This document shows, piece by piece, positions 56,613 to 64,000 of a stretch of 64,000 nucleotides of DNA. The translations under genes were made by a program, and so were the position numbers. This DNA comes from Parageobacillus sp. KH3-4. GTDB taxonomy: Bacteria > Bacillota > Bacilli > Bacillales > Anoxybacillaceae. A model generated the notes under the pieces. The model ran no database searches and was not told where the DNA came from. It saw only the letters and a list, made by a program, of their open reading frames with translations. Every line of letters begins with the position of its first letter. The stretch's first letter is position 1. The stretch is taken from positions 2,514,001 through 2,578,000 of the forward strand of contig NZ_AP025627.1 in the NCBI RefSeq assembly GCF_022846435.1, read 5' to 3'.

Positions 56613-56646
56613 TGTAAAAAGCCCCCATTTTTCCATTTTGCAGATA

Positions 56647-56658
56647 TCAGACCTCTGA
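56647..56658. promoter_or_regulatory. Candidate YmfC/NupR operator
   Basis: TCAGACCTCTGA has exact 5-bp arms (TCAGA/TCTGA) around CC, in the style of GntR-family sites. It lies 34 bp before the ymfC start and 27 bp downstream of a likely -10 box (minus-strand TATAGT at 56686-56691, with extended TGG), a place suited to repression. Confidence 0.5.
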
Positions 56659-56785
56659 CGTTAGACATGTAGCCTTTTCGAAATTACTATACCATTTTTT
56701 TTTGAATAAATAAATAGCAAATAAAAATTTTGTCGATGAAAGCAAAAAAACAATTGAAAACGATTTCAATGTGACATATTTTTAA

Positions 56786-56813
56786 GGAAACAGGCAACAC
56801 ATTGCCTGTTTCC
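56786..56813 (-). terminator. Terminator after spoIIIE
   Basis: GGAAACAGGCA and TGCCTGTTTCC form an 11-bp stem with a 6-nt loop, adjoining the spoIIIE stop. The following T-run is weak. Confidence 0.65.
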
Positions 56814-59083
56814 TATGATGTTTTTACATTTTCTTTCGAGATGAGCACGGCGCGAGGCTTGCTTCCTTCGTACGGACCAACGACTCCGCGCGCTTCCATC
56901 GCATCAATGAGACGCGCCGCGCGATTATAGCCGATGCGAAAGCGCCGCTGCAGCATGGAAACAGAAGCGCTTTGCATCTCGACAACAAGCCGGACCGCTT
57001 CCTCGTACAATTCATCCTCGAATTCTTCGCCATCATTATTCTCTTCGTTTACCATCATTTCTTCATAGTATTGTGCTTTTTGCTGGGAAATAACAAAATC
57101 GACAACCTCTTCGACTTCTTCATCGGAAACAAACGCCCCTTGCACGCGCACCGGCTTGGAAGCACCCATCGGCAAAAATAGCATATCGCCGCGACCAAGC
57201 AGTTTTTCCGCTCCTCCCATATCCAAAATCGTCCGTGAGTCAGTTTGAGAAGAAACGCTAAAAGCGATCCGCGACGGAATGTTTGCCTTAATGACGCCGG
57301 TAATGACGTCAACGGAAGGGCGCTGTGTCGCAATAATGAGATGGATTCCCGCCGCGCGCGCCATTTGCGCCAAACGCGTAATCGAATCCTCGACATCGGA
57401 AGAAGCGACCATCATTAAATCCGCCAGCTCATCAATGATGACAACGATGTAAGGAAGAAGCGGTTGTTTTTCTTCCGATTCTTGATTATGGCGCCGTACA
57501 TATTCATTATACCCTTCGATATTTCGCGTGCCTGTATGTGAAAATAATTCATATCGTCTTTCCATTTCCTGTACCACTTTTTTTAGCGCTTGCGACGCTT
57601 TTTTTGGATTCGTCACAACCGGGGCCAATAAATGCGGTACGCCGTTATATACACTTAATTCCACCATTTTCGGGTCAATCATCATCAATTTTACTTCATG
57701 CGGCTTTGTGCGCATAAGCAAGCTTATGATGATTCCGTTAATACATACGCTTTTGCCGCTTCCGGTTGCTCCGGCGATTAATAAATGCGGCATTTTATTC
57801 AGCTCGGCAACAACAACTTCTCCGGAAATGTCACGGCCTAACGGAATTAATAGTTTCGCCTCTTGTTTGTAATGGTCAATCGCTTCCAGCACTTCCCTTA
57901 AAGAAACGGTCGCAATTTCTTCATTTGGCACTTCAATGCCGATCGCCGATTTTCCCGGAATCGGCGCTTCAATGCGAATGTCCTTCGCAGCAAGGGCTAG
58001 CGCAAGGTCGTCGCTTAAACTAACAATTTTACTGACTTTCACGCCAACGTCCGGATATACTTCATATTTCGTGACCGCGGGCCCAAGATGCACTTGCGTC
58101 ACTTTCGCCTTTACGCCAAAGCTTTGAAATGTTTTTTCCAGCTTGCGCGCATTTGCGTAAATGTTCGCATGATCTTTCGCTTGGCTTGTTTGTTTCGGAA
58201 GGCGGAGCAAATCAAGCGGCGGAAGCTGATAATCGGCATTTTCCATTTCGGAAAACGCAAGCGGCGGAGACTCTTCTTCCTCCGCGCTTTCCGCCTTTTC
58301 TTGCTCTCGTTCTTGTTCTATCTCATTCGAGCGCGCGGCAGTAAAATCGGAAATAATCGGCGGCGGAGAGAACGTTTCCCCCTCTTGCTGCGCGATCGGT
58401 TCCGGTGTTTTAGTTTTGCGCCGTTTCCGTTTCTGCGCTTTACCGCCCCAACGTTTTACGTCGACAATAAACGCTTGCCATTGCCGCTGCAGGAAAGACG
58501 CAAGTATCATAACCGCTTTTCCGACTGTTTCACGCAACGATTTTCCCGTAATGAAAACGACTCCGATGACAAAGAGGAAAAAACAAATCCATTTTGTGCC
58601 GAGTGCATCAAATAATTGATAACTGGCGGCAAAGAAAAATGCGCCGATCATCCCGCCGCCTAAATCGGCATCAGCCGATCCGCCGCGCACTTCGCCCCAA
58701 AACAATTCCCATGTCGTGCGAATGACGCTAGGATCAAATTGGCCGTTCCGGGACAGCAAATCGAATAACGTTTCATGACTAAGCAATAACAGTGATGAAA
58801 CGATAATATATGAACCGAGGAGAACTCGATGGGTAAACGAAGGCCATCGCCGCTTCCAAATGATATAAAACGACAATAGAAATAAGGCTACAAATAATAG
58901 CATATACCATTCTCCAAAGAAAAAGCGCGCGATGAATACGAGCGTCTTGCCGACTAGCCCAAGGCGCGCCATCGCGATGACGGAAATTGCCAACATCGCA
59001 AGGCCGATCAGCTCCAATTGAAACGTTTCTTTCCAATGCCGCTTCGACCGTCTCGCTTTTTTTTGCCGTTTCCGTTTTGCCAC
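56813..59083 (-). CDS. spoIIIE: DNA translocase SpoIIIE (FtsK family)
   Basis: A 756-residue membrane-anchored DNA pump: basic N-terminus ([14 protein letters not shown]), four spans (~25-170), Arg/Glu-rich linker, alpha-beta motor with Walker [19 protein letters not shown] and Walker [15 protein letters not shown], and a C-terminal gamma winged helix ([20 protein letters not shown]). GTG at 59083 is preferred over ATG at 59089, which lies too close to GGAG. It moves the chromosome into the forespore. Slightly shorter than the B. subtilis protein. Confidence 0.95.
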   Translation of the reverse strand: MAKRKRQKKARRSKRHWKETFQLELIGLAMLAISVIAMARLGLVGKTLVFIARFFFGEWYMLLFVALFLLSFYIIWKRRWPSFTHRVLLGSYIIVSSLLLLSHETLFDLLSRNGQFDPSVIRTTWELFWGEVRGGSADADLGGGMIGAFFFAASYQLFDALGTKWICFFLFVIGVVFITGKSLRETVGKAVMILASFLQRQWQAFIVDVKRWGGKAQKRKRRKTKTPEPIAQQEGETFSPPPIISDFTAARSNEIEQEREQEKAESAEEEESPPLAFSEMENADYQLPPLDLLRLPKQTSQAKDHANIYANARKLEKTFQSFGVKAKVTQVHLGPAVTKYEVYPDVGVKVSKIVSLSDDLALALAAKDIRIEAPIPGKSAIGIEVPNEEIATVSLREVLEAIDHYKQEAKLLIPLGRDISGEVVVAELNKMPHLLIAGATGSGKSVCINGIIISLLMRTKPHEVKLMMIDPKMVELSVYNGVPHLLAPVVTNPKKASQALKKVVQEMERRYELFSHTGTRNIEGYNEYVRRHNQESEEKQPLLPYIVVIIDELADLMMVASSDVEDSITRLAQMARAAGIHLIIATQRPSVDVITGVIKANIPSRIAFSVSSQTDSRTILDMGGAEKLLGRGDMLFLPMGASKPVRVQGAFVSDEEVEEVVDFVISQQKAQYYEEMMVNEENNDGEEFEDELYEEAVRLVVEMQSASVSMLQRRFRIGYNRAARLIDAMEARGVVGPYEGSKPRAVLISKENVKTS

Positions 59084-59116
59084 AATCATTCACTCCAATA
59101 AACAAACTGAAAGATG

Positions 59117-59150
59117 GGAAAAAAGCAGCCAAATTTGGCTGCTTTTTTCC
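59117..59150. terminator. Perfectly palindromic bidirectional terminator between ylzJ and spoIIIE
   Basis: The 34 bases are an exact palindrome: GGAAAAAAGCAGCCAAA and its reverse complement. Both strands have a GC stem followed by a T-run. It serves the upstream unit ending with ylzJ. Confidence 0.85.
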
Positions 59151-59156
59151 GTTTGT

Positions 59157-59414
59157 TCATTTATTATACCATGAATGGCCGCGGAATTCATTACGTGTTG
59201 CAACCGACATCGGGAATCTTGTTCCCGGCGCGTATTTTTGTTCTAAAAAGTGAAGCGGATTCGTGCTTAAATTTCGGACTATTTCGTATTCGTTTGTTTC
59301 CGTCTTTTGCACGAGAAACGGAATTTCATCGTAATATACCATTGTCTGTTTTTCATACTCTTCCGCCGCCGTTTGGAAAACAAGATGCTCCGGCATGATC
59401 GTATATAAAATCAT
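59157..59414 (-). CDS. ylzJ: YlzJ-like protein
   Basis: An 85-residue protein beginning [14 protein letters not shown] and containing [20 protein letters not shown], as in YlzJ. Its ATG overlaps the tepA stop (ATGA), so translation is coupled. Function unknown; conserved behind tepA in Bacillaceae. Confidence 0.9.
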   Translation of the reverse strand: MILYTIMPEHLVFQTAAEEYEKQTMVYYDEIPFLVQKTETNEYEIVRNLSTNPLHFLEQKYAPGTRFPMSVATRNEFRGHSWYNK

Positions 59415-60142
59415 TGGATCATCTTCCCTTCACCTGATTTATTCAGTTCAATCAGCTCGCGCAACTTGTCCATCGCTTTGGAAACGCCGCCGACTTCATT
59501 AATAAGCCCGTATTTCACCGCATCAGGGCCGACAACGTTCGTGCCGATATCGCGCGTTAAATTTCCTTTGGAAAACATAAGCTCCTTAAACTTTTCTTCC
59601 GTAATTTTTGAATGTTTTGTAACAAACCGGACAACCCGCTCTTGCATTTTATCCAAATATTCAAACGTTTGCGGAACGCCTATGACTAACCCAGTCAAGC
59701 GAATAGGATGAATCGTCATCGTTGCCGTTTCGGTAATAAATGAATAATCGCAAGAAACGGCAATCGGCACACCAATCGAATGGCCGCCGCCTAACACGAT
59801 CGAAACGGTCGGCTTTGATAAAGAAGCGAGCATTTCCGCGATGGCTAATCCCGCTTCGACATCTCCGCCTACCGTATTTAAAATCACGAGCAGCCCTTCG
59901 ATGTTTTGATTTTGCTCAATCGCAACAATTTGCGGAATAACATGTTCGTATTTTGTCGTTTTATTTTGCGGCGGCAGTTGAATATGCCCCTCAATTTGCC
60001 CGACAATCGTCAAACAGTGAATGTTCGTATCAGGCGCCATTTGCGGAACGTTTGTTTGACCTAGCTGTTGAATCGCCGATGTTGCTTGCTCATCTTTCGT
60101 TTCTTGTTCTTCTTCCGATTGTATGTAGCTTTCTTTTTCCAT
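59411..60142 (-). CDS. tepA: Translocation-enhancing protein TepA (ClpP-like)
   Basis: A 243-residue ClpP/crotonase-fold protein. [20 protein letters not shown] leads to [36 protein letters not shown] holds the catalytic Ser region and [10 protein letters not shown] the His. ATG at 60142 follows AAAGGAG by 7 nt; an ATG at 60148 is too close. In B. subtilis TepA is linked to protein export and forespore biology. Confidence 0.9.
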   Translation of the reverse strand: MEKESYIQSEEEQETKDEQATSAIQQLGQTNVPQMAPDTNIHCLTIVGQIEGHIQLPPQNKTTKYEHVIPQIVAIEQNQNIEGLLVILNTVGGDVEAGLAIAEMLASLSKPTVSIVLGGGHSIGVPIAVSCDYSFITETATMTIHPIRLTGLVIGVPQTFEYLDKMQERVVRFVTKHSKITEEKFKELMFSKGNLTRDIGTNVVGPDAVKYGLINEVGGVSKAMDKLRELIELNKSGEGKMIQ

Positions 60143-60252
60143 ACACATTCTCCTTTCTTTCCATCATACATTTAGTATGCTCGAACTGGAAAAGAAAAAT
60201 GCCGATAGGAAACTCCTATCGGCATGGTTCGTTGACTTTGAGCATGATTGTA

Positions 60253-61917
60253 TTATACTTCCATAATAATTGGCAAAATCATTGGTTTGCGTTTCGTTTT
60301 TTCAAATAAAAATTGGCTCAATGCTTCGCGAATGTTTGATTTTAACGAAGACCATTCGATCACATAAGTTTGCAAACATTTATTCACGATATTTGCTACG
60401 ATTTTCGTCGCTTCATCAAGCAATGTTTCGGATTCTCTTACATAGACAAAACCGCGCGAAATAATTTCCGGTCCCGCGATAATTTTTTTCAATTCTTTGT
60501 TTAATGTAACGACAACGATTAAAATCCCGTCTTGCGAGAGAAGACGCCGATCTCTTAACACGATATTGCCAACATCGCCAATGCCAAGACCATCAATTAA
60601 AATGTTGCCGTACGGAACTTTTCCACCAGGACGTGCCACACCGTTACGAAACTCAATGACATCCCCTTTGTCGATCAAAAACGTTCTTTCTTCGGAGATG
60701 CCAACCGCTTTCGCAAGATTGGCGTGCGCCTTTTGCATCCGATATTCGCCGTGAACAGGAATAAAATATTTCGGTTTCATTAAATTAAGCATTAACTTTA
60801 ATTCTTCCTGACATCCGTGTCCAGAAACATGCACTTTTCTCTCGCGGTAAATGACATTCGCTCCGGCGCGATACAACGAATCAATCGTTTTGGAAAATAC
60901 TAATTCATATCCTGGCATCACCGATGCCGCAACGATGACGGTATCTCCTTTTTTGATGTTGACTTGCTTGTGCGCCTGCTTTGCCATGCGAGCTAATGCG
61001 CTCATCGGCTCGCCATGCCCGCCGGTTGTCAAAATAATCAATTCTTTATCATCGTAGCGATCAATGTCATAAATAGAAATAGTCACTTTTTCTGGAAGAT
61101 GCAAATATCCTAGCCGAACAGCAATATCCATCACTTTATGCAACGTTTTCCCCACAACGGCAACTTTCCGTCCATACTGCTTTGCCGCATGCAATACTTG
61201 TTGAATTCTTGTAACGTTTGACGCATAACAAGCAACAAACACCCGACCGTCCGCATTATAAATCACATCGGCAATTTCCTGGGCTACAATCGTATCCGAT
61301 CCCGTATATCCCGGTCTTTCCGCATTTGTGCTATCAGATAATAAGCAAAGTACCCCTTGTTCGCCAATTTGCGCCATTTTCCCCAAATCCGCTCGATTTT
61401 TGCCGTATGGAGTCTGGTCAAATTTAAAGTCGCTCGTATAGACAATGGCGCCTTGGGACGTATGAATGCTAATTCCAACCGAATCGGGAATGCTGTGAAT
61501 CGTTCGGAAAAACGTCACTTTGGCCTTATCAAAGAAAATTTCCGAATCGGAGCGAACTTCGATCAGTTTCGCATTTGTAATTCCTTGTTCCTTTAAAATC
61601 GATTCCGCCAATCCTAACGTAAGCTTCGTTCCGTACACTGGCACCGTAATTTTTTTTAGCACATAGGCAATGGCGCCGATATGTTCCTCGTGTCCGTGTG
61701 TTAAAAAAATTGCTTTAATGCGGTCTTGGCGTTCAACGAGATAGCTAATGTCGGGGATTACTTTATCAATGCCAAGCATCTCGTCTTCTGGAAACATGAC
61801 ACCGGCGTCGATGACAAATATGTCGTCATCCAGCTCAACCACATACATATTCTTGCCGATCTCCCCGACTCCCCCAAGGGAAAAAATCCTTATTTTCTCT
61901 ACTTGTTTCGTTCTCAA
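60253..61917 (-). CDS. rnjB: Ribonuclease J2
   Basis: A 554-residue metallo-beta-lactamase/beta-CASP RNase. LGGVGEIGKNMYVVE, LTHGHEEHIGA (in place of the HGHEDH of J1, consistent with the weaker J2), HSIPDSVGISI and the CASP part ILTTGGHGEPMSALARMA, HVSGHGCQEELKLML. Size matches J2 (555 in B. subtilis). TTG at 61917 follows AGGAGG by 8 nt. It partners RNase J1 in 5' end decay. Confidence 0.93.
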   Translation of the reverse strand: MRTKQVEKIRIFSLGGVGEIGKNMYVVELDDDIFVIDAGVMFPEDEMLGIDKVIPDISYLVERQDRIKAIFLTHGHEEHIGAIAYVLKKITVPVYGTKLTLGLAESILKEQGITNAKLIEVRSDSEIFFDKAKVTFFRTIHSIPDSVGISIHTSQGAIVYTSDFKFDQTPYGKNRADLGKMAQIGEQGVLCLLSDSTNAERPGYTGSDTIVAQEIADVIYNADGRVFVACYASNVTRIQQVLHAAKQYGRKVAVVGKTLHKVMDIAVRLGYLHLPEKVTISIYDIDRYDDKELIILTTGGHGEPMSALARMAKQAHKQVNIKKGDTVIVAASVMPGYELVFSKTIDSLYRAGANVIYRERKVHVSGHGCQEELKLMLNLMKPKYFIPVHGEYRMQKAHANLAKAVGISEERTFLIDKGDVIEFRNGVARPGGKVPYGNILIDGLGIGDVGNIVLRDRRLLSQDGILIVVVTLNKELKKIIAGPEIISRGFVYVRESETLLDEATKIVANIVNKCLQTYVIEWSSLKSNIREALSQFLFEKTKRKPMILPIIMEV

Positions 61918-62062
61918 TGCTACGTCCTCCTATGATGATTACTAACCCGCTCAAAGTCACTTGATTTTATTATAACTGATGGGAGTTTTTGAATACAAGA
62001 TTGATGATGGAGTGCTTTTTTCACAAAAAAACCAACCCACTTTACGTGGGTTGGTTTTTTGA

Positions 62063-62935
62063 TCATAGTGTGTTTAATAGGTTCATTAGTTCGATGCGCT
62101 CTTGTTCGGTAAGCGGGACGAGCGGCAGACGAACGGAACCGACATCTAATCCTTTTAGCTGCAGCGCCGTTTTTACCGGTACAGGATTTGGCGCGGCAAA
62201 CAGCCCTTTCATAATCGGCAACAGTTTTTGATGCAGCTTCGCCGCTTTGGCAAGCTCGCCAGCTTCAAAAGCGGCGATCATTTGCTGCATTTCATTGCCG
62301 ATAATATGGGAAGCAACGGACACAACGCCAGCTCCGCCAATCGACAATACCGGAAGCGTAATGCCGTCGTCGCCGCTGTAAAGGAGAAAGTCATCGCGCG
62401 TGCGGGCAATAATTTCCGTCATCGCATCCAAATTGCCGCTCGCGTCTTTCACGGCGACGATATTTGGAATTTCCGATAGGCGAACAATTGTATCGACAGA
62501 AATGTTCACGACTGAACGCCCAGGAATGTTGTAAAGCATCACCGGAAGCGACGTGCTTTCGGCAATCGCTTTGAAATGTTGATACAATCCTTCCTGATTC
62601 GGTTTATTATAGTATGGCGCTACCAACATCACAGCGTCGACGCCAATTTCCTCCGCTTTTTTCGTCAGTTCAATCGATGCGCGCGTATTGTTGCTTCCCG
62701 TTCCGGCAATCACCGGGACTCGCCCGTTCACGACGGAAACGACATGGCGGAACAAAGCGACTTTTTCTTCCGTGGTTAACGTTGGCGATTCGCCTGTCGT
62801 TCCGGCAACAACGAGCGAGTCGGTTCCGTTTTCAAGCAAATAGTCGATAAGCTTTGTCGTCTTCGCAAAATCGACATTTCCTTTGCGATCAAACGGCGTT
62901 ACCATCGCTGTCACGATTTTACCAAATTGAACCAA
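62063..62935 (-). CDS. dapA: 4-hydroxy-tetrahydrodipicolinate synthase
   Basis: A 290-residue TIM-barrel enzyme: TAMVTPFDRKGNVDFAKTTK, VVAGTTGESPTLTTEEK, LVAPYYNKPNQEGLYQHFKA, MLYNIPGRSVVNIS (Tyr) and IVAVKDASGN (Schiff-base Lys). Same length as B. subtilis DapA. TTG at 62935 follows GAGGAG by 8 nt; a GTG three codons earlier overlaps the site. It makes the first committed intermediate of diaminopimelate and dipicolinate. It follows dapG. Confidence 0.96.
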   Translation of the reverse strand: MVQFGKIVTAMVTPFDRKGNVDFAKTTKLIDYLLENGTDSLVVAGTTGESPTLTTEEKVALFRHVVSVVNGRVPVIAGTGSNNTRASIELTKKAEEIGVDAVMLVAPYYNKPNQEGLYQHFKAIAESTSLPVMLYNIPGRSVVNISVDTIVRLSEIPNIVAVKDASGNLDAMTEIIARTRDDFLLYSGDDGITLPVLSIGGAGVVSVASHIIGNEMQQMIAAFEAGELAKAAKLHQKLLPIMKGLFAAPNPVPVKTALQLKGLDVGSVRLPLVPLTEQERIELMNLLNTL

Positions 62936-62955
62936 TGCTTTCACTCCTCACTCCA

Positions 62956-64000
62956 TTAATCGTATTCCCCCGTTGGCTCCTCGGAGAGGTGAAACGCGTC
63001 ATGTAGCGCGTTCACCGCTTTTTTCATATCTTCTTCTTTCACTAATACCCAGATGGTCGTATGGCTATCGGCTGATTGCAAAATTTGAATTCCTTGTTCC
63101 GAAAGAGCCGTAACGATTTTTGCCGTCACTCCAGGGACGCCGGCGATCCCTGCACCGACGGTAGATACTTTCGCGCATCCCGTCGTCACGATCGGTTCAT
63201 AGCCAATGCGGCGCAGAGCAGCGACCGCCCGCTCTGTCATTTCGCCGGAAACCGTATAAACAACACCGTTTGGCGAAATGTTAATAAAATCGACGCTAAT
63301 TTCTTCATTTGCCATCGCCTTAAAAACGTCAGACTGCAATTCGTAATGTCCTTCTTTTGCCTGCACTTTAATTTGCGTAATGTTGGAAACGTAAGTGATG
63401 CCTGTCACTAACCGTTCTCTTACATCGCTTCCTTTCTTCGAACGGATCGAGGATGTGACAAGCGTCCCTAAAGAATCAGAATATGTTGAACGAACGCGCA
63501 GAGGAATTTTTGCCTGCATCGCAATTTCGACGGCGCGTGGATGAATGACTTTTGCCCCTTGATAGGCCATGTTGCAAATTTCTGTGTATGTGACGACATC
63601 GAGCGGGCGGGCGTTTTCGACAATGCGCGGATCGGCGGTCATAACCCCCTCGACATCGGTAAAAATATCGACCCATTCGGCGTTTAGCGCCGCGCCGAGC
63701 GCCGCCGCGGACGTATCGCTTCCGCCGCGGCCAAGCGTAGTAATATCGCCATTTTCCGCTGCTCCTTGAAAGCCGGCAACGACAACGACGTCGTATTCGT
63801 TCAACGCTTCCAACACGCGTTCGCAGCGCATTTCAATAATTTTTGCGTTCGTGTGGTCGCTGTTTGTGCGAAATCCTGCTTGTGCACCGGTAAATGCGGT
63901 TGCTTTTATTCCATGCTTGTTTAATAGGTTTGTAAAAACAACGCTGGAAATAATTTCACCACAAGCCATCAGCATATCTTGTTCGCGCTTCGTAACGTAA
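62956..64000 (-). CDS. dapG: Aspartokinase I (diaminopimelate-sensitive), 5' end outside window
   Basis: The frame is open to the window edge (348 codons). Visible parts: VTKREQDMLMACGEIISSVV, FTGAQAGFRTNSDHTNAKI, VVVAGFQGAAENGDITTLGR, GGSDTSAAALGAALNAEWVD (kinase) and two ACT repeats (ITQIKVQAKEGHYELQSDVF; VGAGIAGVPGVTAKIVTALS). The N-terminal KFGGT motif lies outside. Phosphorylates aspartate for lysine/DAP synthesis. Gene order dapG-dapA-rnjB-tepA matches B. subtilis. Confidence 0.95.
   Translation of the reverse strand, partial: YVTKREQDMLMACGEIISSVVFTNLLNKHGIKATAFTGAQAGFRTNSDHTNAKIIEMRCERVLEALNEYDVVVVAGFQGAAENGDITTLGRGGSDTSAAALGAALNAEWVDIFTDVEGVMTADPRIVENARPLDVVTYTEICNMAYQGAKVIHPRAVEIAMQAKIPLRVRSTYSDSLGTLVTSSIRSKKGSDVRERLVTGITYVSNITQIKVQAKEGHYELQSDVFKAMANEEISVDFINISPNGVVYTVSGEMTERAVAALRRIGYEPIVTTGCAKVSTVGAGIAGVPGVTAKIVTALSEQGIQILQSADSHTTIWVLVKEEDMKKAVNALHDAFHLSEEPTGEYD

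Noticed and set aside
1-64000. CRISPR arrays, tRNA/rRNA genes, known antiphage systems
   Set aside because: No regularly spaced repeats, no tRNA-like or rRNA sequence, and no recognisable restriction, abortive infection or toxin-antitoxin set were seen.

Overview
This 64 kb window comes from a thermophilic member of the Bacillaceae, most like Geobacillus or Parageobacillus. The evidence is the preserved Bacillus subtilis-type gene order on the minus strand (dapG-dapA-rnjB-tepA-ylzJ-spoIIIE-ymfC ... ymfF-ymfH-ymfI-ymfJ-ymfK-rodZ-pgsA-cinA-recA ... rny-ymdB-spoVS ... miaB-ymcA-cotE ... mutS-mutL), the sporulation genes (cotE, spoVS, spoIIIE, a YjcZ-type peptide), and the frequent TTG/GTG starts with strong ribosome binding sites. 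The species is an inference.

Left part (1-9.9 kb): a minus-strand organosulfur operon: flavin reductase, SfnG-like dimethyl-sulfone monooxygenase, a DszC/SfnB-like flavin monooxygenase of acyl-CoA dehydrogenase fold, then an SsuB/SsuA/SsuC sulfonate-type ABC transporter whose permease runs off the window. A dead IS3-family remnant separates it from a Bmr3-like drug exporter and the yhbD-bacE-bacF bactofilin operon.

Middle part (9.95-21.4 kb): an AT-rich accessory stretch with a WGxxGxxG-tailed small secreted protein, two membrane proteins of unknown function, several decayed genes (two phage-type DNA-binding fragments, a membrane/coiled protein with two frameshifts, a frameshifted secreted Cys-containing protein, a truncated tyrosine integrase), an intact IS with 12-bp ends, a YjcZ-type peptide, a small lipoprotein, and a working-looking amino-sugar locus (PTS EIICB, nanE, divergent RpiR regulator). 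This looks like the worn remains of one or more mobile elements with a few functional genes left in place.

Right part (21.4-64 kb): the conserved core. It holds mismatch repair (mutSL), an acetone carboxylase operon wedged between mutS and cotE, cotE/ymcA/miaB, a 2-oxoacid:ferredoxin oxidoreductase (korAB), an M19 dipeptidase, spoVS, RNA decay and stress genes (ymdB, rny, rnjB), recA with a LexA box, cinA, pgsA, rodZ, the ymf cluster, a nucleoside ABC transporter (nupNOPQ) behind its GntR-type regulator, spoIIIE, tepA, and lysine/diaminopimelate genes (dapA, dapG).

No tRNA, rRNA, CRISPR array or known antiphage system was recognised. I did not find a clearly new multi-gene system. The items most worth follow-up are the sulfone/sulfonate operon with a Glu-less acyl-CoA-dehydrogenase-like enzyme, the acetone carboxylase insertion, the palindrome and WGxxGxxG peptide facing the bactofilin operon, and the unexplained recA-rny spacer.
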